A DNA stretch of 64,000 nt from Planctomycetota bacterium (GCA_017303505.1 JAFLCP010000024.1:1-64000), one strand, 5' to 3'; shown: positions 1 through 8,381, counted from the first letter of the stretch. A program made the numbers and translations. The notes: a model not told the origin generated them from the letters alone.

Positions 1-74
1 TTCGCCATCGATGCATCTCCAAGGAAAGTAACAAAGTACTTCCCATGAAAATCACCGATAACCTCCTTGTCGAA

Positions 75-120
75 CTGGCCCCTTTTGAAAGCGCCCCTAA
101 CTGGCCCCTTTTAAGCGCCC
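75..120. repeat. Short tandem direct repeat in non-coding DNA
   Basis: Two near-identical blocks beginning CTGGCCCCTTTT and ending AGCGCCC occur at 75-96 and 101-120, so the period is about 26 bp. The rest of 1-780 shows no convincing gene: every frame is short and matches no family I recognise. The stretch reads like degraded DNA. Confidence 0.5.
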
Positions 121-423
121 GCTGACACTTCGTACGCCCTTGGTCGCGCCGATACTCGCGCAACCAATGCGCTAGAATGTCGACTGCCGGAAGAAAGTTA
201 TGCCCCTAAAGCAGCTTCAAGTTGATGTTCTGAAAGGTTCTTCCCGAAACAAACACAGCGCCAAATGGTTGCTCGGATTCGCCGTCGCTCGCAATTCGCA
301 GCAATTCGGCTATTGAAACCGATAGTATCCGTCGCTCTGCTTCGCGATCGGACCATATCGACCCAAACGAATGGTCGTCAACTTCATCGACAAATCATTA
401 CGGGCGTACGGAACGAGGATTGA

Positions 424-446
424 ACCGCGAAAAGCACGAAAATCGC
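424..446. repeat. Purine-rich ACCGCGAAA-type minirepeat
   Basis: AACCGCGAAAAGCACGAAAA followed by TCGCGAAA is a run of short CGCGAAA-like units. A similar run sits at 6648-6680 in another intergenic gap. Both look like scattered low-complexity intergenic repeats and neither has a readable coding role. Confidence 0.35.
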
Positions 447-658
447 GAAATAGGAAAGGGCCCGTATTGGACCAGCATGCCTGTAAAGTGGCGAAGAAAT
501 GGCGTTATCCCGTTTCTTCGCAAGTTATGGTGCGGCTAGTTATGAACGTCGCCACCGAAAAAACATCGCGACGATGTGGTCGGTGAGCGTTTGACTTATT
601 TTCAATTCCGACTGACCAAGCCGCAATGAGTAGAGCCAAACTCCAACGCGTCATGACA

Positions 659-672
659 CGTACACTTGTACG
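659..672. promoter_or_regulatory. BlaI/MecI-type operator box, isolated copy
   Basis: The palindrome CGTACACTTGTACG contains the core TACA-CT-TGTA. It has the same TACA-N2-TGTA form as the two boxes in front of the blaI-like gene about 3.2 kb away. BlaI-family repressors bind such dyads. No intact gene follows it; the next readable sequence is the haem-domain remnant at about 795-1159, so it may mark a former regulated promoter. Confidence 0.55.
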
Positions 673-794
673 CGTCGAGTTGCAACATAAACGTAGGATC
701 GGAAAATCAACCAGAGCAGATTCTGAGTGGCTCTGATCTCGAACTAGGCTGTGGGAACTGCAGCCGTTGCGTAGCCCATAAGTCATCGTCCCAC

Positions 795-1159
795 TGGCAT
801 TCGGCACAAGGCCAGTGGGGCCGGAGTTGACCGGTGCTCAAAGAAACAACCTTGACTATCTGTTGGAGAATATTCTCAATCCTAGTTCCGTGGTTGGCAA
901 AGAATCTCGCATGATCATAGCGCGAAAGACTGATGGTCGGGTACTTAATGGTTTGGTAGTCAGCCGCGACGATCAAAAACCAACGCTGCAAACAGCAATA
1001 GAGTTGCTCACCGTCCCCAGTGATGAAGTGGAGGAAACAAAGGTTACTGGCAAATCGGCGATGCCCGATGGGCTTTTGCAAAATCTGTCGCCGGAGGAAG
1101 TGCGCGATCTGATCGGCTATTTGATGAGCCCCATTCAAGTAAAGGCGGCCTCCAAGTAA
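795..1159 (+). pseudogene. Remnant of a planctomycete haem-binding domain protein (TIGR02603-like C-terminus)
   Basis: The readable frame (GTG at 815, 114 codons) matches the C-terminal half of the planctomycete haem-binding domain: VGPELTG, then DYLLENILNPSSVVGKES, DGRVLNGLV and LSPEEVRDLIGYLMSP. The CxxCH haem site that normally lies just before VGPELTG is absent in frame. In the neighbouring frame, 795-815 reads WHSAQGQ, which resembles the usual CHSAQGQ with Cys changed to Trp, followed by a frame change. Intact relatives carry hundreds of residues of propeller and HEAT-like sequence upstream, and none is visible here. I call it a decayed fragment. A small expressed protein from the GTG is possible, but it would lack haem ligation. 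Confidence 0.7.
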
Positions 1160-1190
1160 AAGCGAAAAGTCTCCTCGCCGAATTGAGTTC

Positions 1191-1227
1191 ATTCTGGCTC
1201 GAAACTACGTCAATCTCGAGCCAGAAT
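1191..1227. terminator. 12-bp perfect inverted repeat between convergent genes
   Basis: ATTCTGGCTCGA (1191-1202) pairs with TCGAGCCAGAAT (1216-1227) around a 13-nt loop. It lies between the haem-domain remnant and the 3' end of the M56 peptidase gene, which fits a transcription terminator. Neither side carries a clear T-tract. Confidence 0.45.
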
Positions 1228-1263
1228 CGTGGAGACTCTTTCCCTGAAGGCTCACTCGCGTGA

Positions 1264-3390
1264 TTAATCATTCAGTTTGCGGCAGGTTGCAATGATTAAG
1301 AGCATGTGATCTTTTTGATTGGGATCAACGGTCGCAGCAATTAAACTTCGTTTCGGCGGTAGAGGGCTTTCACCGCATTGGAATCGAATGCCGTTTACGG
1401 TTGGAACTTCAAGATTGGCGGTTTGCACGCCATCTTTCGATTCGGTGCGGAAGCTAACCTGCGTGACATTTTCTATCTTGGCCAAGGCTACCACTAAATT
1501 CAGCTTAAACTTGCCTTCGATCCATTGAGGTGTAGAGGAAATGCTGATTCCCTCCGACAAGATGAAAGCCTCTTGAGTATTGACCTCCGCGTTAGCTCGC
1601 TTGACAAAATCTGCGGCATAGGCGTGCTGGGAGCCCGTGAAGATACTTGCCTTCTGGCCATTGTAGACGGCGATTTGAGGTGCTGATTGGCATGTTGCTT
1701 TTCCATTGGCAAAGATCTGGTTCAGCATGTCGTCGCACTTTTGCGTGTCGACGTCGGTGACAAGAATAGGTGGAGTGAACTGAGGGATTCCTGAGTCGAT
1801 GTTCGCAGGAAGAAAATTGGCTGGCGAAGTTTGAACGGCCCAGGTGAGATCGAGTGTTTCAAATTGCTTCTTGGTCAAGGAAACGATCTTGGTGGAGAGG
1901 GCTAGCTGCGTGGCACCAAACAGGTTGAGATGCTGAATGATCTTTCGTACCGATTCATGTTGGGCCGAGGTTGCTTTTACAATGAGCTGCTTGTCTTCAT
2001 TCCATTGCACTCCGGACAATATGCTCTCAAGCATTGCGGTGTGCTCGTCTGGGGTTGGCAAGTTCCCCGGCTTTTTTGTATCGAGAGTGGTTTGAAGGAT
2101 AGCATTGGCCACAAATTCTCGTAGCAATTTACGTGACTCTTCGTCTTTTGCATCCAGACGGATTTTCGCCAAGGTGTCCGTAATTTGGTAAGCTACCAAC
2201 GTCTCTACGGATTTTTTGGCAGGTTCGACTTGGGGCTTGGACGAGATGTTCTTGTCATCAGTGGAATCGACTTGAGCTATGGTGGCACCTGGTACAGCAA
2301 CCAGAATACCGGCTAGCATTACTGCGAGGATCCAACCTGGCGTTCGCTTATGAGCTTGGTTCTTAAGGGACATGATTCGCTTCATCCTTTCAGCGTTGAA
2401 TTCCATCGAGCGCATTCCAGTGAGGGAAAACGTATTCGATGTAGAGTTTTGGGTTTGCAGAACAAACAGCATACTACGTGCATACAGCAAGGGTTTATTT
2501 TGAAGCGCGGCGACGGTTTCTTCGTCACAGCAGCGTTCTGTCTCTTGGTCCAGTCTTCGACTGGCCAAGTGGATAAGTGGGTTAAACCACCACAGCGATG
2601 TGGCGAGGACTTGGAGAAACCCCCAAAACAAATCGAGTCTTCGAACATGAATCAGTTCGTGCATCAATATTGGGCGGAGTGTTTTGGGGTCACACTGTGA
2701 GACTAAGTTGGCTGGCAAGACCAGTTTGGGTGTAAATAGTCCCATCACTGCTGGACCGATGTCCGTTGCAGTGATGACGAGCCGAATGCGATTACGTAAC
2801 CAATGACGAGGCATGATCTGATGCAGGCACTCTTGCATTTCGCGATGCGCAAGTTGAAAACTGGCGTGCGACTCTGGAAGTGCGCAAAGTCTAACCGTAC
2901 GTTGTAGTTTTTGGATTCGAGCTGCTAACCAAGAGAAACGAAGTAAGGCTATCGAAATCCAGACCGTCGCAAGTAGTGGGGGAGTTAGAATCGTCCACGA
3001 TGCGGACTGGCCACTCATTTTGTTCGGCTCCGATACAGAGCCTGAAGGTGTTTCCGAAATCTGGAGCGGTGCTAACCCCTGAACGTTTTTTCTCGATGGG
3101 GTTTGTTCTGGAGTTAATGGTTGCCTGAGTTCGTAGTACGCGACGATTTTACTCGTTGAAGTTGTTGGAGCTTGAGCGGAGCACGATCCAACGGGAAACC
3201 AAAAGAACAGGCTGGTGGGGAGTGCTAGGTAAGGCAAAATGACCGCTTTGACGAACACAATACCCCATAATGCGTGCGCGAGATGGGGGCGATTCCTGGC
3301 AAAAAGGCTTCTGAGCCCATAGGCTAGCAACACAACCAGGGAGAGCTGGAGCGAATGCTGCCAGACTAGTTGGAGTATTCCGTTTTCCAT
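1264..3390 (-). CDS. M56 (BlaR1/MecR1-type) membrane metallopeptidase with a C-terminal secretin-like region
   Basis: This 708-residue protein begins with membrane segments (about 8-25, 40-65, 135-160). A zinc peptidase motif HELIH follows near residue 243, then a distal acidic motif in the QETERCCDEE region, and a further membrane segment before about 370 ending near PGATIAQ. BlaR1-type proteases sense a signal outside the cell and inactivate their BlaI partner, whose gene lies 35 bp upstream. The sensor half is unusual: it is not a penicillin-binding domain. From about 480 to the end it resembles the beta-rich repeats of type II/III secretins (KIVSLTKKQF, GQKASIFTG, TVNG, CGESPL). ATG at 3390 is preferred; an in-frame GTG at 3396 is closer to GGAGG. 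The ligand is unknown. Confidence 0.8.
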   Translation of the reverse strand: MENGILQLVWQHSLQLSLVVLLAYGLRSLFARNRPHLAHALWGIVFVKAVILPYLALPTSLFFWFPVGSCSAQAPTTSTSKIVAYYELRQPLTPEQTPSRKNVQGLAPLQISETPSGSVSEPNKMSGQSASWTILTPPLLATVWISIALLRFSWLAARIQKLQRTVRLCALPESHASFQLAHREMQECLHQIMPRHWLRNRIRLVITATDIGPAVMGLFTPKLVLPANLVSQCDPKTLRPILMHELIHVRRLDLFWGFLQVLATSLWWFNPLIHLASRRLDQETERCCDEETVAALQNKPLLYARSMLFVLQTQNSTSNTFSLTGMRSMEFNAERMKRIMSLKNQAHKRTPGWILAVMLAGILVAVPGATIAQVDSTDDKNISSKPQVEPAKKSVETLVAYQITDTLAKIRLDAKDEESRKLLREFVANAILQTTLDTKKPGNLPTPDEHTAMLESILSGVQWNEDKQLIVKATSAQHESVRKIIQHLNLFGATQLALSTKIVSLTKKQFETLDLTWAVQTSPANFLPANIDSGIPQFTPPILVTDVDTQKCDDMLNQIFANGKATCQSAPQIAVYNGQKASIFTGSQHAYAADFVKRANAEVNTQEAFILSEGISISSTPQWIEGKFKLNLVVALAKIENVTQVSFRTESKDGVQTANLEVPTVNGIRFQCGESPLPPKRSLIAATVDPNQKDHMLLIIATCRKLND

Positions 3391-3425
3391 GACCACGATC
3401 CCTCCATGAAGTGCTGCAGGTGCTC

Positions 3426-3818
3426 TCAGTCGTCACATGAGTCATCGTCTTCGTACTGATCGAGTAAAACTTTGAGTTCGTGTATTTCCTTTGGACTCAT
3501 GCCTCGATCTTCGATTAAATGGCGAACGAGTGGGAGAGATTGGCCGCCAAATAGGCGATCAACTAGATCGTTAACGGTTTCTCGGATAACGGTACCGGGG
3601 CGGCCTTTGGCGGTGTAAATTCGTAAGCGACCTTTGAGCTTGCTGCTGGCGTAACCTTTGGTTTCCAAACGGCGAAGATAGGTTTGAACCGTGGTATAAT
3701 CCATGTCGCTGGTGTTGGAAAGCGTTTCAAAGACTTCGCGAACTCCGGCGGCCCCGATCTCCCATAAAACGCGAGCTACTTCCATTTCGCCTTTGGATAG
3801 GCTGGGACGTGATGACAT
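3426..3818 (-). CDS. BlaI/MecI/CopY-family transcriptional repressor
   Basis: A 130-residue winged-helix protein. SKGEMEVARVLWEIG and DYTTVQTYLRRLETKGY are the recognition-helix region typical of BlaI/MecI, followed by a C-terminal dimerisation helix bundle (VNDLVDRLFGG to ELKVLLDQYE). It is first in an operon with the M56 peptidase gene, 35 bp downstream. In the family the peptidase cleaves the repressor, or triggers its cleavage, on signal. Two TACA-N2-TGTA operators lie 20-55 bp upstream, one inside the promoter spacer, so autorepression is strongly implied. The start ATG is preceded by AGGAAA. The regulated process is unknown, because the partner lacks a recognisable beta-lactam sensor. 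Confidence 0.88.
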   Translation of the reverse strand: MSSRPSLSKGEMEVARVLWEIGAAGVREVFETLSNTSDMDYTTVQTYLRRLETKGYASSKLKGRLRIYTAKGRPGTVIRETVNDLVDRLFGGQSLPLVRHLIEDRGMSPKEIHELKVLLDQYEDDDSCDD

Positions 3819-3837
3819 TTGATTTCCTTTCTTGAGA

Positions 3838-3851
3838 CGTACAAATGTACG
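3838..3851. promoter_or_regulatory. BlaI-type operator, promoter-proximal copy
   Basis: CGTACAAATGTACG contains TACA-AA-TGTA. It sits between the putative -10 and the blaI-like start codon, where bound repressor would block initiation or escape. Its spacing to the next box, about 23 bp centre to centre, is close to two helical turns. Confidence 0.75.
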
Positions 3852-3853
3852 TG

Positions 3854-3882
3854 AGCCTAAAGTACAATTGTACGTGAGTCAA
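3854..3882 (-). promoter_or_regulatory. Sigma-70-type promoter of the blaI-M56 operon with an operator in its spacer
   Basis: On the minus strand TTGACT (3882-3877) and TAGGCT (3859-3854) are separated by exactly 17 bp. The spacer contains the perfect palindrome GTACAATTGTAC (3862-3873), a TACA-N2-TGTA box. This is the classical geometry for direct repression. It lies downstream of the DUF3365 gene on the same strand, so some read-through into blaI is possible. Confidence 0.65.
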
Positions 3883-3981
3883 GACGGGAAGAACCATCGA
3901 ACGGAAATTTTACCGCGCGCAGCGGCGCGGAAGTGTTTCGGAAGGCAACTGGCCACTGGATTGGCCGCGCTCTTGGCTGAG

Positions 3982-4539
3982 CTAGCGGTTTTCAGAAGAG
4001 GATGGCGATTCGAGGGGGATTGAGATGACGAGTGCGGCGAGTTTACCTTTGGAACCACTCGATCGCAGGCCTCCTTCATGGCAGCCGATACAGCCATTTT
4101 GCAGTGGGATAGGGGCGACCCGTCGATAAGTTTTGTCATCGACCAACTCATATTCGGGTTTGCCATTCTTCAATGCTTCAGCTCCATTTTTTTCAAACTC
4201 ATTAGCTGGCTCGTGGTCGATCCCCATGGCCCGAAGATTTACGGCAATCCAACGGGCTTCAAAATGTCCCTCATGTTTCATCTCGTCAAAGATATCTTCC
4301 ATGGCTCGGGCAGGAATGACCGCTCGGTCCTCGTGAAAATAGCGGCGATGGATCACTTTGAGCGTCGAATGGAATACTTCGTGCAGCACCTTGGCTCGAT
4401 CCCGAGCTTTTTCGACGGCTGGATTCTGGGGTGGAGCAGGGGGATCTTGGGCCAAAATCCAAGGGGTAATCACGATAACTGCGACTAAGGCGACGAATGC
4501 GATAGATCGTGGGGAAAGGTGCATGGAGGGGCTCTGCAT
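3982..4539 (-). CDS. Exported DUF3365 (Tll0287-like) c-type haem-binding protein
   Basis: This 185-residue protein has an N-terminal hydrophobic segment (about 12-30) ending in AQD, which fits a signal peptide. The DUF3365-like sensor fold follows (VLHEVFHSTLKVIHRRYF, DEMKHEGHFEARWIAVN, DHEPANEFEKNG), with the haem site CIGCH near residue 152. Related domains occur in periplasmic redox or gas sensors. Here the domain stands alone, so a soluble periplasmic haem protein is likely. ATG 4539 is chosen because GAGGA lies 8 nt upstream; the internal ATG at 4524 lacks a binding site. Electron partner and role are not evident. Confidence 0.75.
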   Translation of the reverse strand: MQSPSMHLSPRSIAFVALVAVIVITPWILAQDPPAPPQNPAVEKARDRAKVLHEVFHSTLKVIHRRYFHEDRAVIPARAMEDIFDEMKHEGHFEARWIAVNLRAMGIDHEPANEFEKNGAEALKNGKPEYELVDDKTYRRVAPIPLQNGCIGCHEGGLRSSGSKGKLAALVISIPLESPSSSENR

Positions 4540-4715
4540 CGCAGGAATCCTCTTTGAATGCGAGTGTATCTAGGCGGGGAATCGGGTACGAAAAGCCCGA
4601 TTATTGGTTATTGTAGACGTTCGTGTCCGGTTTTGCAATTGAAGAGCCTCGATTCGTAGGGCTCTTTGCCGCTTTGTTTCAGTTCGTCCGTTCGACCGAA
4701 TGGATTTTGTACCTC

Positions 4716-5350
4716 GCGCAGCCGAAACGTTTCGCGGTGGAGTTCGTAGCTCTTACTCCGTACTTCGTAATTCGTCGTCGTAATTCGTGATCGAGTTGTC
4801 GCGACTCGCAGCCTGCGATGGCGTGGAGTTACGAATTACGAATTACGAATTAGGAATTAGGAATTAGGAATTGCAGAGAATAGCTTGCGCTGCCGAAAAT
4901 TTTCGCGGTGGAATTCGTAGCTCTTACTTCGTACTTCGTAATTCGTCGTCGTAATTCGTGTTCGAGTTGTCGCGACCCGCAGCCTGCGATGGCGTGGAAT
5001 TAGGAATTAGGAATTGCAGAGAATACCTTGCGCAGCCGAAAATTTTCGCGGTGGAATTCGTAGCTCTTACTTCGTACTTCGTAATTCGTCGTCGTAATTC
5101 GTGATCGAGTTGTCGCGACTTGCAGCCTGCGATGGCGTGGAATTAGGAATTACGAATTAGGAATTGCAGAGAGTACCTTGCGCTGCCGAAACGTTTCGCG
5201 GTGGAGTTCGCAGCTCTTACTTCGTACTTCGTAATTCGTCGTCGTAATTCGTGTTCGAGTTGTCGCGACTTGCAGCTGACGATGTTGCGCTAATTGCAAT
5301 TTGGACGAAGACGATGACCGCTGCGCTGAGCTAGCTCCAAAAAATACCTT
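4716..5350. repeat. Four-unit tandem array of about 143-171 bp palindrome-rich repeats
   Basis: Units start at the conserved GCGC(A/T)GCCGAAA at 4716, 4887, 5030 and 5180, and a truncated flank begins at 5351. Each unit has a block rich in CGTAATTCGT, then GTCGCGAC and GCAGCCTGCGATGGCGTGG, then a variable run of 7-bp words GAATTAC/GAATTAG. The final unit lacks most of the GAATTA tail. The CGTAATTCGT block and the GAATTACGAATTA block are reverse complements, so each unit can fold into a long hairpin. Length differs mainly by 7-bp word number. Frames are interrupted, so I see no gene. The array lies between two divergently transcribed genes. Confidence 0.85.
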
Positions 5351-5365
5351 GCGTTTCCGATAGGA

Positions 5366-6445
5366 CTACTTATCCCTTTGTAGCAACTCGACCATCGCTC
5401 GGCCAAGTTTATCCCCTACCTCATAATACGTTTCCGCATTGTGGTTATAGTGATAATCTTGGTTCACGGGTGACACATCGACCGGCCGCCAATAGGGGCG
5501 TGCATCAATCGCTTTAACATTGCCGCGAAATTCGGGATACTTTCCTTGGTCTCCATCCACGGCGAGTTGAGCATTGGCGATCGTCAAACCATGGCCGCTC
5601 AGTTTGTCTCCACCGAAGGCGATCGTGGCGAGTACGAATTTAGCCTTGGGAGCAGCAAAGTCTTGTCGCAAGGTTTGAATGATCTTGACCAAGTACTGTT
5701 CGTATCGGCTGGCGTGTGCAGCGTTTTGATCTTTGTGTCCTTGCCACCAGACGAAGCCTCGAACTTCGTAGCCTTGTCCTTGGTAGTCAGGATAATAATC
5801 CTTCAAATTCTCAAGCACCTTTTTGGCGTTGGCAACATCGTCATCGTATTGTTTGCCTGCGTACCATTCGATGGGAACAGGAGTAGTACCTTTGTCCCAG
5901 GAAAGGGGCGATTGTTTGTAGCCCGCGTAAATCTTCCCCTCGAATTCGAACGATTCGCTCCCCGGTGGCAGTAAGTCCCAACCGAGACTGCGATTGCCGA
6001 TACATGACTTGAGCAAGAGAACTGGCTCTTCATGATGGAGACCAACGATGTGGCCGAAACCAAGTTCCGGCCCAAAGTTACCATTGGGCATCAGCCATTC
6101 ATTTCTTTTCACCTGCATTTGGTTTCGGTTGTGCATGACATGTACGTAACGGACATCATTTCTAACCGTCCATTTTCCCGCATCATCGATGAGGTGTGGA
6201 TACATTTTGTTTTCATGAATCAAGAATTCCAGCGAGCCCTTGGTTTCTTTCGGCCCCATCCGCCCAAAGCCCAACATGTTGGATTGGCCTAACATGATGT
6301 AGACCTGCACGGGCTTCGTTTGCGCAGCAGGTTTACCATCTGGATCAGGCAGGACTGTGGGGATTTCTTGCGCCGTCAATGTTTGGTTGGATTCGAACCA
6401 ACCGAGGCAGAAAACGAATAGCACGGTGAGAAGATATTTTGGCAT
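5366..6445 (-). CDS. Secreted DUF303/SGNH carbohydrate esterase (sialate O-acetylesterase-like)
   Basis: This 359-residue protein has a signal peptide (MPKYLLTVLFVFCLGW to LTAQE). The DUF303/SASA SGNH motif VYIMLGQSNMLG carries the nucleophile Ser. KSCIGNRSLGWDLLPPGS and RGFVWWQGHKDQ follow, and a C-terminal DYHYNHNAETYYEVG supplies the catalytic His region. Family members remove acetyl groups from sugars. A longer frame to 6559 exists, but the signal peptide places the start at the ATG at 6445. Substrate is unknown; plant or algal polysaccharide side groups are the likely class given similar esterases at 22512, 26067 and 13727. Confidence 0.82.
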   Translation of the reverse strand: MPKYLLTVLFVFCLGWFESNQTLTAQEIPTVLPDPDGKPAAQTKPVQVYIMLGQSNMLGFGRMGPKETKGSLEFLIHENKMYPHLIDDAGKWTVRNDVRYVHVMHNRNQMQVKRNEWLMPNGNFGPELGFGHIVGLHHEEPVLLLKSCIGNRSLGWDLLPPGSESFEFEGKIYAGYKQSPLSWDKGTTPVPIEWYAGKQYDDDVANAKKVLENLKDYYPDYQGQGYEVRGFVWWQGHKDQNAAHASRYEQYLVKIIQTLRQDFAAPKAKFVLATIAFGGDKLSGHGLTIANAQLAVDGDQGKYPEFRGNVKAIDARPYWRPVDVSPVNQDYHYNHNAETYYEVGDKLGRAMVELLQRDK

Positions 6446-6606
6446 GGTGCGAGTGAATAGCTGGAGAAGGTGGGGGCTGTATGGATTTACGCGGCCGCAG
6501 TCGATTGCTGGAGCGGTGCCGGTATTCCGTAAGATTACCATGATACCTGCGTGAGGCAACGCAATGGATGAGATTCCGATGGAATTCTGCGGGAGAATGG
6601 GGGGCT

Positions 6607-6639
6607 ACCGCTCGATGCTGATTTGGGGCGTCGAGCGGT
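6607..6639. repeat. Intergenic 9-bp inverted repeat followed by a CGCGAAA-type minirepeat
   Basis: ACCGCTCGA (6607-6615) pairs with TCGAGCGGT (6631-6639). It is followed at 6648-6680 by a purine-rich CGCGAAAGAGACGAAAAG run. The gap 6446-6801 otherwise holds no gene. It should contain the esterase promoter region (minus strand) and the 3' region of the DUF2807 gene. Confidence 0.4.
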
Positions 6640-6801
6640 TATTGTGCGAACCGCGAAAGAGACGAAAAGGACGAAAGAAGAAGCGGCGGCGAGTCAAACG
6701 CACGGTGTATTACGCGGTCGAATTTGCGAGGCGTTACGTCAGGCGCTTCGGTCATGACAACAGCGATTTGAGGGTTGTTGGCATTGACCGCTTCACACAA
6801 C

Positions 6802-7458
6802 CTACTTGGCAGCTTCGATGGAGCCGCTGCCGGAGATGCTCTTTTCGATGGTGGGAGAGCCGTAGTAGATGACCTCGCCACTGCCTGAAATCGCAACGTC
6901 TAATTTCTCTTCGGCATTCACAATCGCTTTGCCACTACCCGATACACTGACCGCCGCAGATTTGCTCAGCAACTCTTTGGCATCGACTGACCCCGAGCCA
7001 CTCACCGTAAATGAGAACTTATCCACGGCACCAGCGCATTCCACATCGCCTGAACCAGAAATGTCGATCTCGAATTCTGGCCCATTCAAACCTGTGACCT
7101 TGCTGTCGCATGAACCAGAAGAATCGATTTTTCGCAGGCTCGGCGTGCTTACACGAACCATTAGCCGTTTACTCGGTTTGATATAAGCTGTCGTATAAAT
7201 TCGCAACGTTCCATTCTCGACTTTGGCGTGAACATGTTCCAGCAGATTATCGTCGACTTCGATGACGCAGGTTGACTGAGAGGCACCTGCTTCCACCACC
7301 ATGCTTCCGCCACCAGAGAAGGAGATCGTGTCAAAATCTGTGACATCGATTGGCTGAGCGATAACGTTGCCGGAGCCGACGATGGCTGGCTTTAATAACC
7401 CACAGCCTGCGAGCGATGACAAAAGAAGAGCAACTACTAAGCTTTGAATCGCTCGCAT
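6802..7458 (-). CDS. DUF2807 (GIN-domain) lipoprotein
   Basis: This 218-residue protein has a lipoprotein signal (LLLSSLAGC). A right-handed beta structure built from repeated short strands follows, with ISGSGDVEC, VSGSGSVDA, VSGSGKAIV, ISGSGEVIY and ISGSGSIEA, the repeated SGSG turns typical of DUF2807. Such proteins are envelope-anchored and lack a settled function. ATG 7458 puts the hydrophobic segment at the N-terminus and has AGGGAA upstream; the frame extends a few codons further to 7488. It is a stand-alone gene divergent from the glycosylase gene. Confidence 0.8.
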   Translation of the reverse strand: MRAIQSLVVALLLSSLAGCGLLKPAIVGSGNVIAQPIDVTDFDTISFSGGGSMVVEAGASQSTCVIEVDDNLLEHVHAKVENGTLRIYTTAYIKPSKRLMVRVSTPSLRKIDSSGSCDSKVTGLNGPEFEIDISGSGDVECAGAVDKFSFTVSGSGSVDAKELLSKSAAVSVSGSGKAIVNAEEKLDVAISGSGEVIYYGSPTIEKSISGSGSIEAAK

Positions 7459-7770
7459 TTTATGGTTCCCTGATTGATGGCTACACACCAGCGTTTGATC
7501 GCTGAAATAGGTTTCGATAGAAATGGGGCTGGAGTCAAGATCAACTCGGCTCGAACCCCGATTTTCCCGAGGATATCGACGCTATTCGCAGCCTTTTTTG
7601 CATTCTTGGATTTTGGCCGCAAAAATTGGCAAAAATCGCATTTCGAGCAGCAATTTCAGGGAAATTTCGATAGCTTGAGGAGCGATTTCGACCGAAATCT
7701 TGCTGCTTTAGACGCGGGATTCTGCGACCCAACACGAATTTTGGCCTTAAAAATCGATTAGGACTGACTG
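7459..7770. other. Divergent intergenic region
   Basis: This 312-bp gap separates the divergent DUF2807 and AlkA-like genes and should carry both promoters. It contains repeated AAATTTCGA/ATTTCGACCG-like words around 7640-7700. I see no conserved gene, RNA fold or clear promoter pair. Confidence 0.4.
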
Positions 7771-8379
7771 GTGGATCCCCAAACAGTAAGTACGGCACTC
7801 GAGCATCTAAGTGCTTCCGATAAAAAAATGCACCGTATCATCGAGCGGATCGGCCCCTGTACACTTCAGGTTGATCCCAATCATTTTTGGATGTTGGCTC
7901 GTGCTATCTTGGCTCAGCAAATTTCGTCAGCAGCGGCCCGCACCATTACCCAACGTGTGCGCGAAGCGATGAAAGAGAAGTTGACTGCCAAGAGCTTATC
8001 GCAACTTGATGAGGAAACGTTGCGATCTGCCGGTGTGTCCAAGCAAAAGGTCAGCTACTTAAAGTCTCTCACTGAAAAGGTTTTAAGTGGAGAGGTTGCT
8101 CTCAATCGTATCGCGAGCTTGTCCAATGAGGAGATCACTGCCCAGCTGATTCAAATCAAAGGGATCGGAGTTTGGACGGCGGACATGTTCATGATTTTTT
8201 CGCTGGGCCGAACCAACATCTTTCCCATCGGTGATGCGGGTGTCCGCGCAGGGATGCGAATGATCTATCGCATTGAGGAAGATGCACCGCACGAAAAATA
8301 CCATAAGGTTGCCAAAAAATGGCAACCTTATGCGTCTATTGCAAGTTGGTACTGTTGGCGTGTGCTTGAAGAGAAATAA
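7771..8379 (+). CDS. DNA-3-methyladenine glycosylase II (AlkA-type, HhH-GPD)
   Basis: This 202-residue protein contains the helix-hairpin-helix IKGIGVWTADMFMIF and the Gly/Pro-Asp loop FPIGDAGVR, whose Asp is the catalytic residue of the superfamily. LAQQISSAAARTI and the C-terminal W-P-YASIASWYCWR also match AlkA. It would excise alkylated purines in base excision repair. It lacks the N-terminal domain of E. coli AlkA, as many bacterial short forms do. The start is GTG at 7771, where the family alignment begins (HxxL, SDKKM). The 3' end is 2 bp from the convergent M61 gene. A perfect hairpin lies within its last codons. Confidence 0.88.
   Translation: MDPQTVSTALEHLSASDKKMHRIIERIGPCTLQVDPNHFWMLARAILAQQISSAAARTITQRVREAMKEKLTAKSLSQLDEETLRSAGVSKQKVSYLKSLTEKVLSGEVALNRIASLSNEEITAQLIQIKGIGVWTADMFMIFSLGRTNIFPIGDAGVRAGMRMIYRIEEDAPHEKYHKVAKKWQPYASIASWYCWRVLEEK
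8302..8332. repeat. 13-bp perfect inverted repeat inside the glycosylase gene
   Basis: CATAAGGTTGCCA (8302-8314) pairs with TGGCAACCTTATG (8320-8332) around an AAAAA loop. It lies in codons for the HKVAKKWQPYA region, near the 3' end of the coding sequence. The loop reads T5 on the other strand, but no T-run follows either arm, so it is not a standard intrinsic terminator. Confidence 0.8.
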
Positions 8380-8381
8380 GC

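Noticed and set aside
4716..5350. Possible CRISPR array
   Set aside because: Units are long, contain internal 7-bp words, and have no short direct repeat with unique equal-length spacers. No Cas gene is near.
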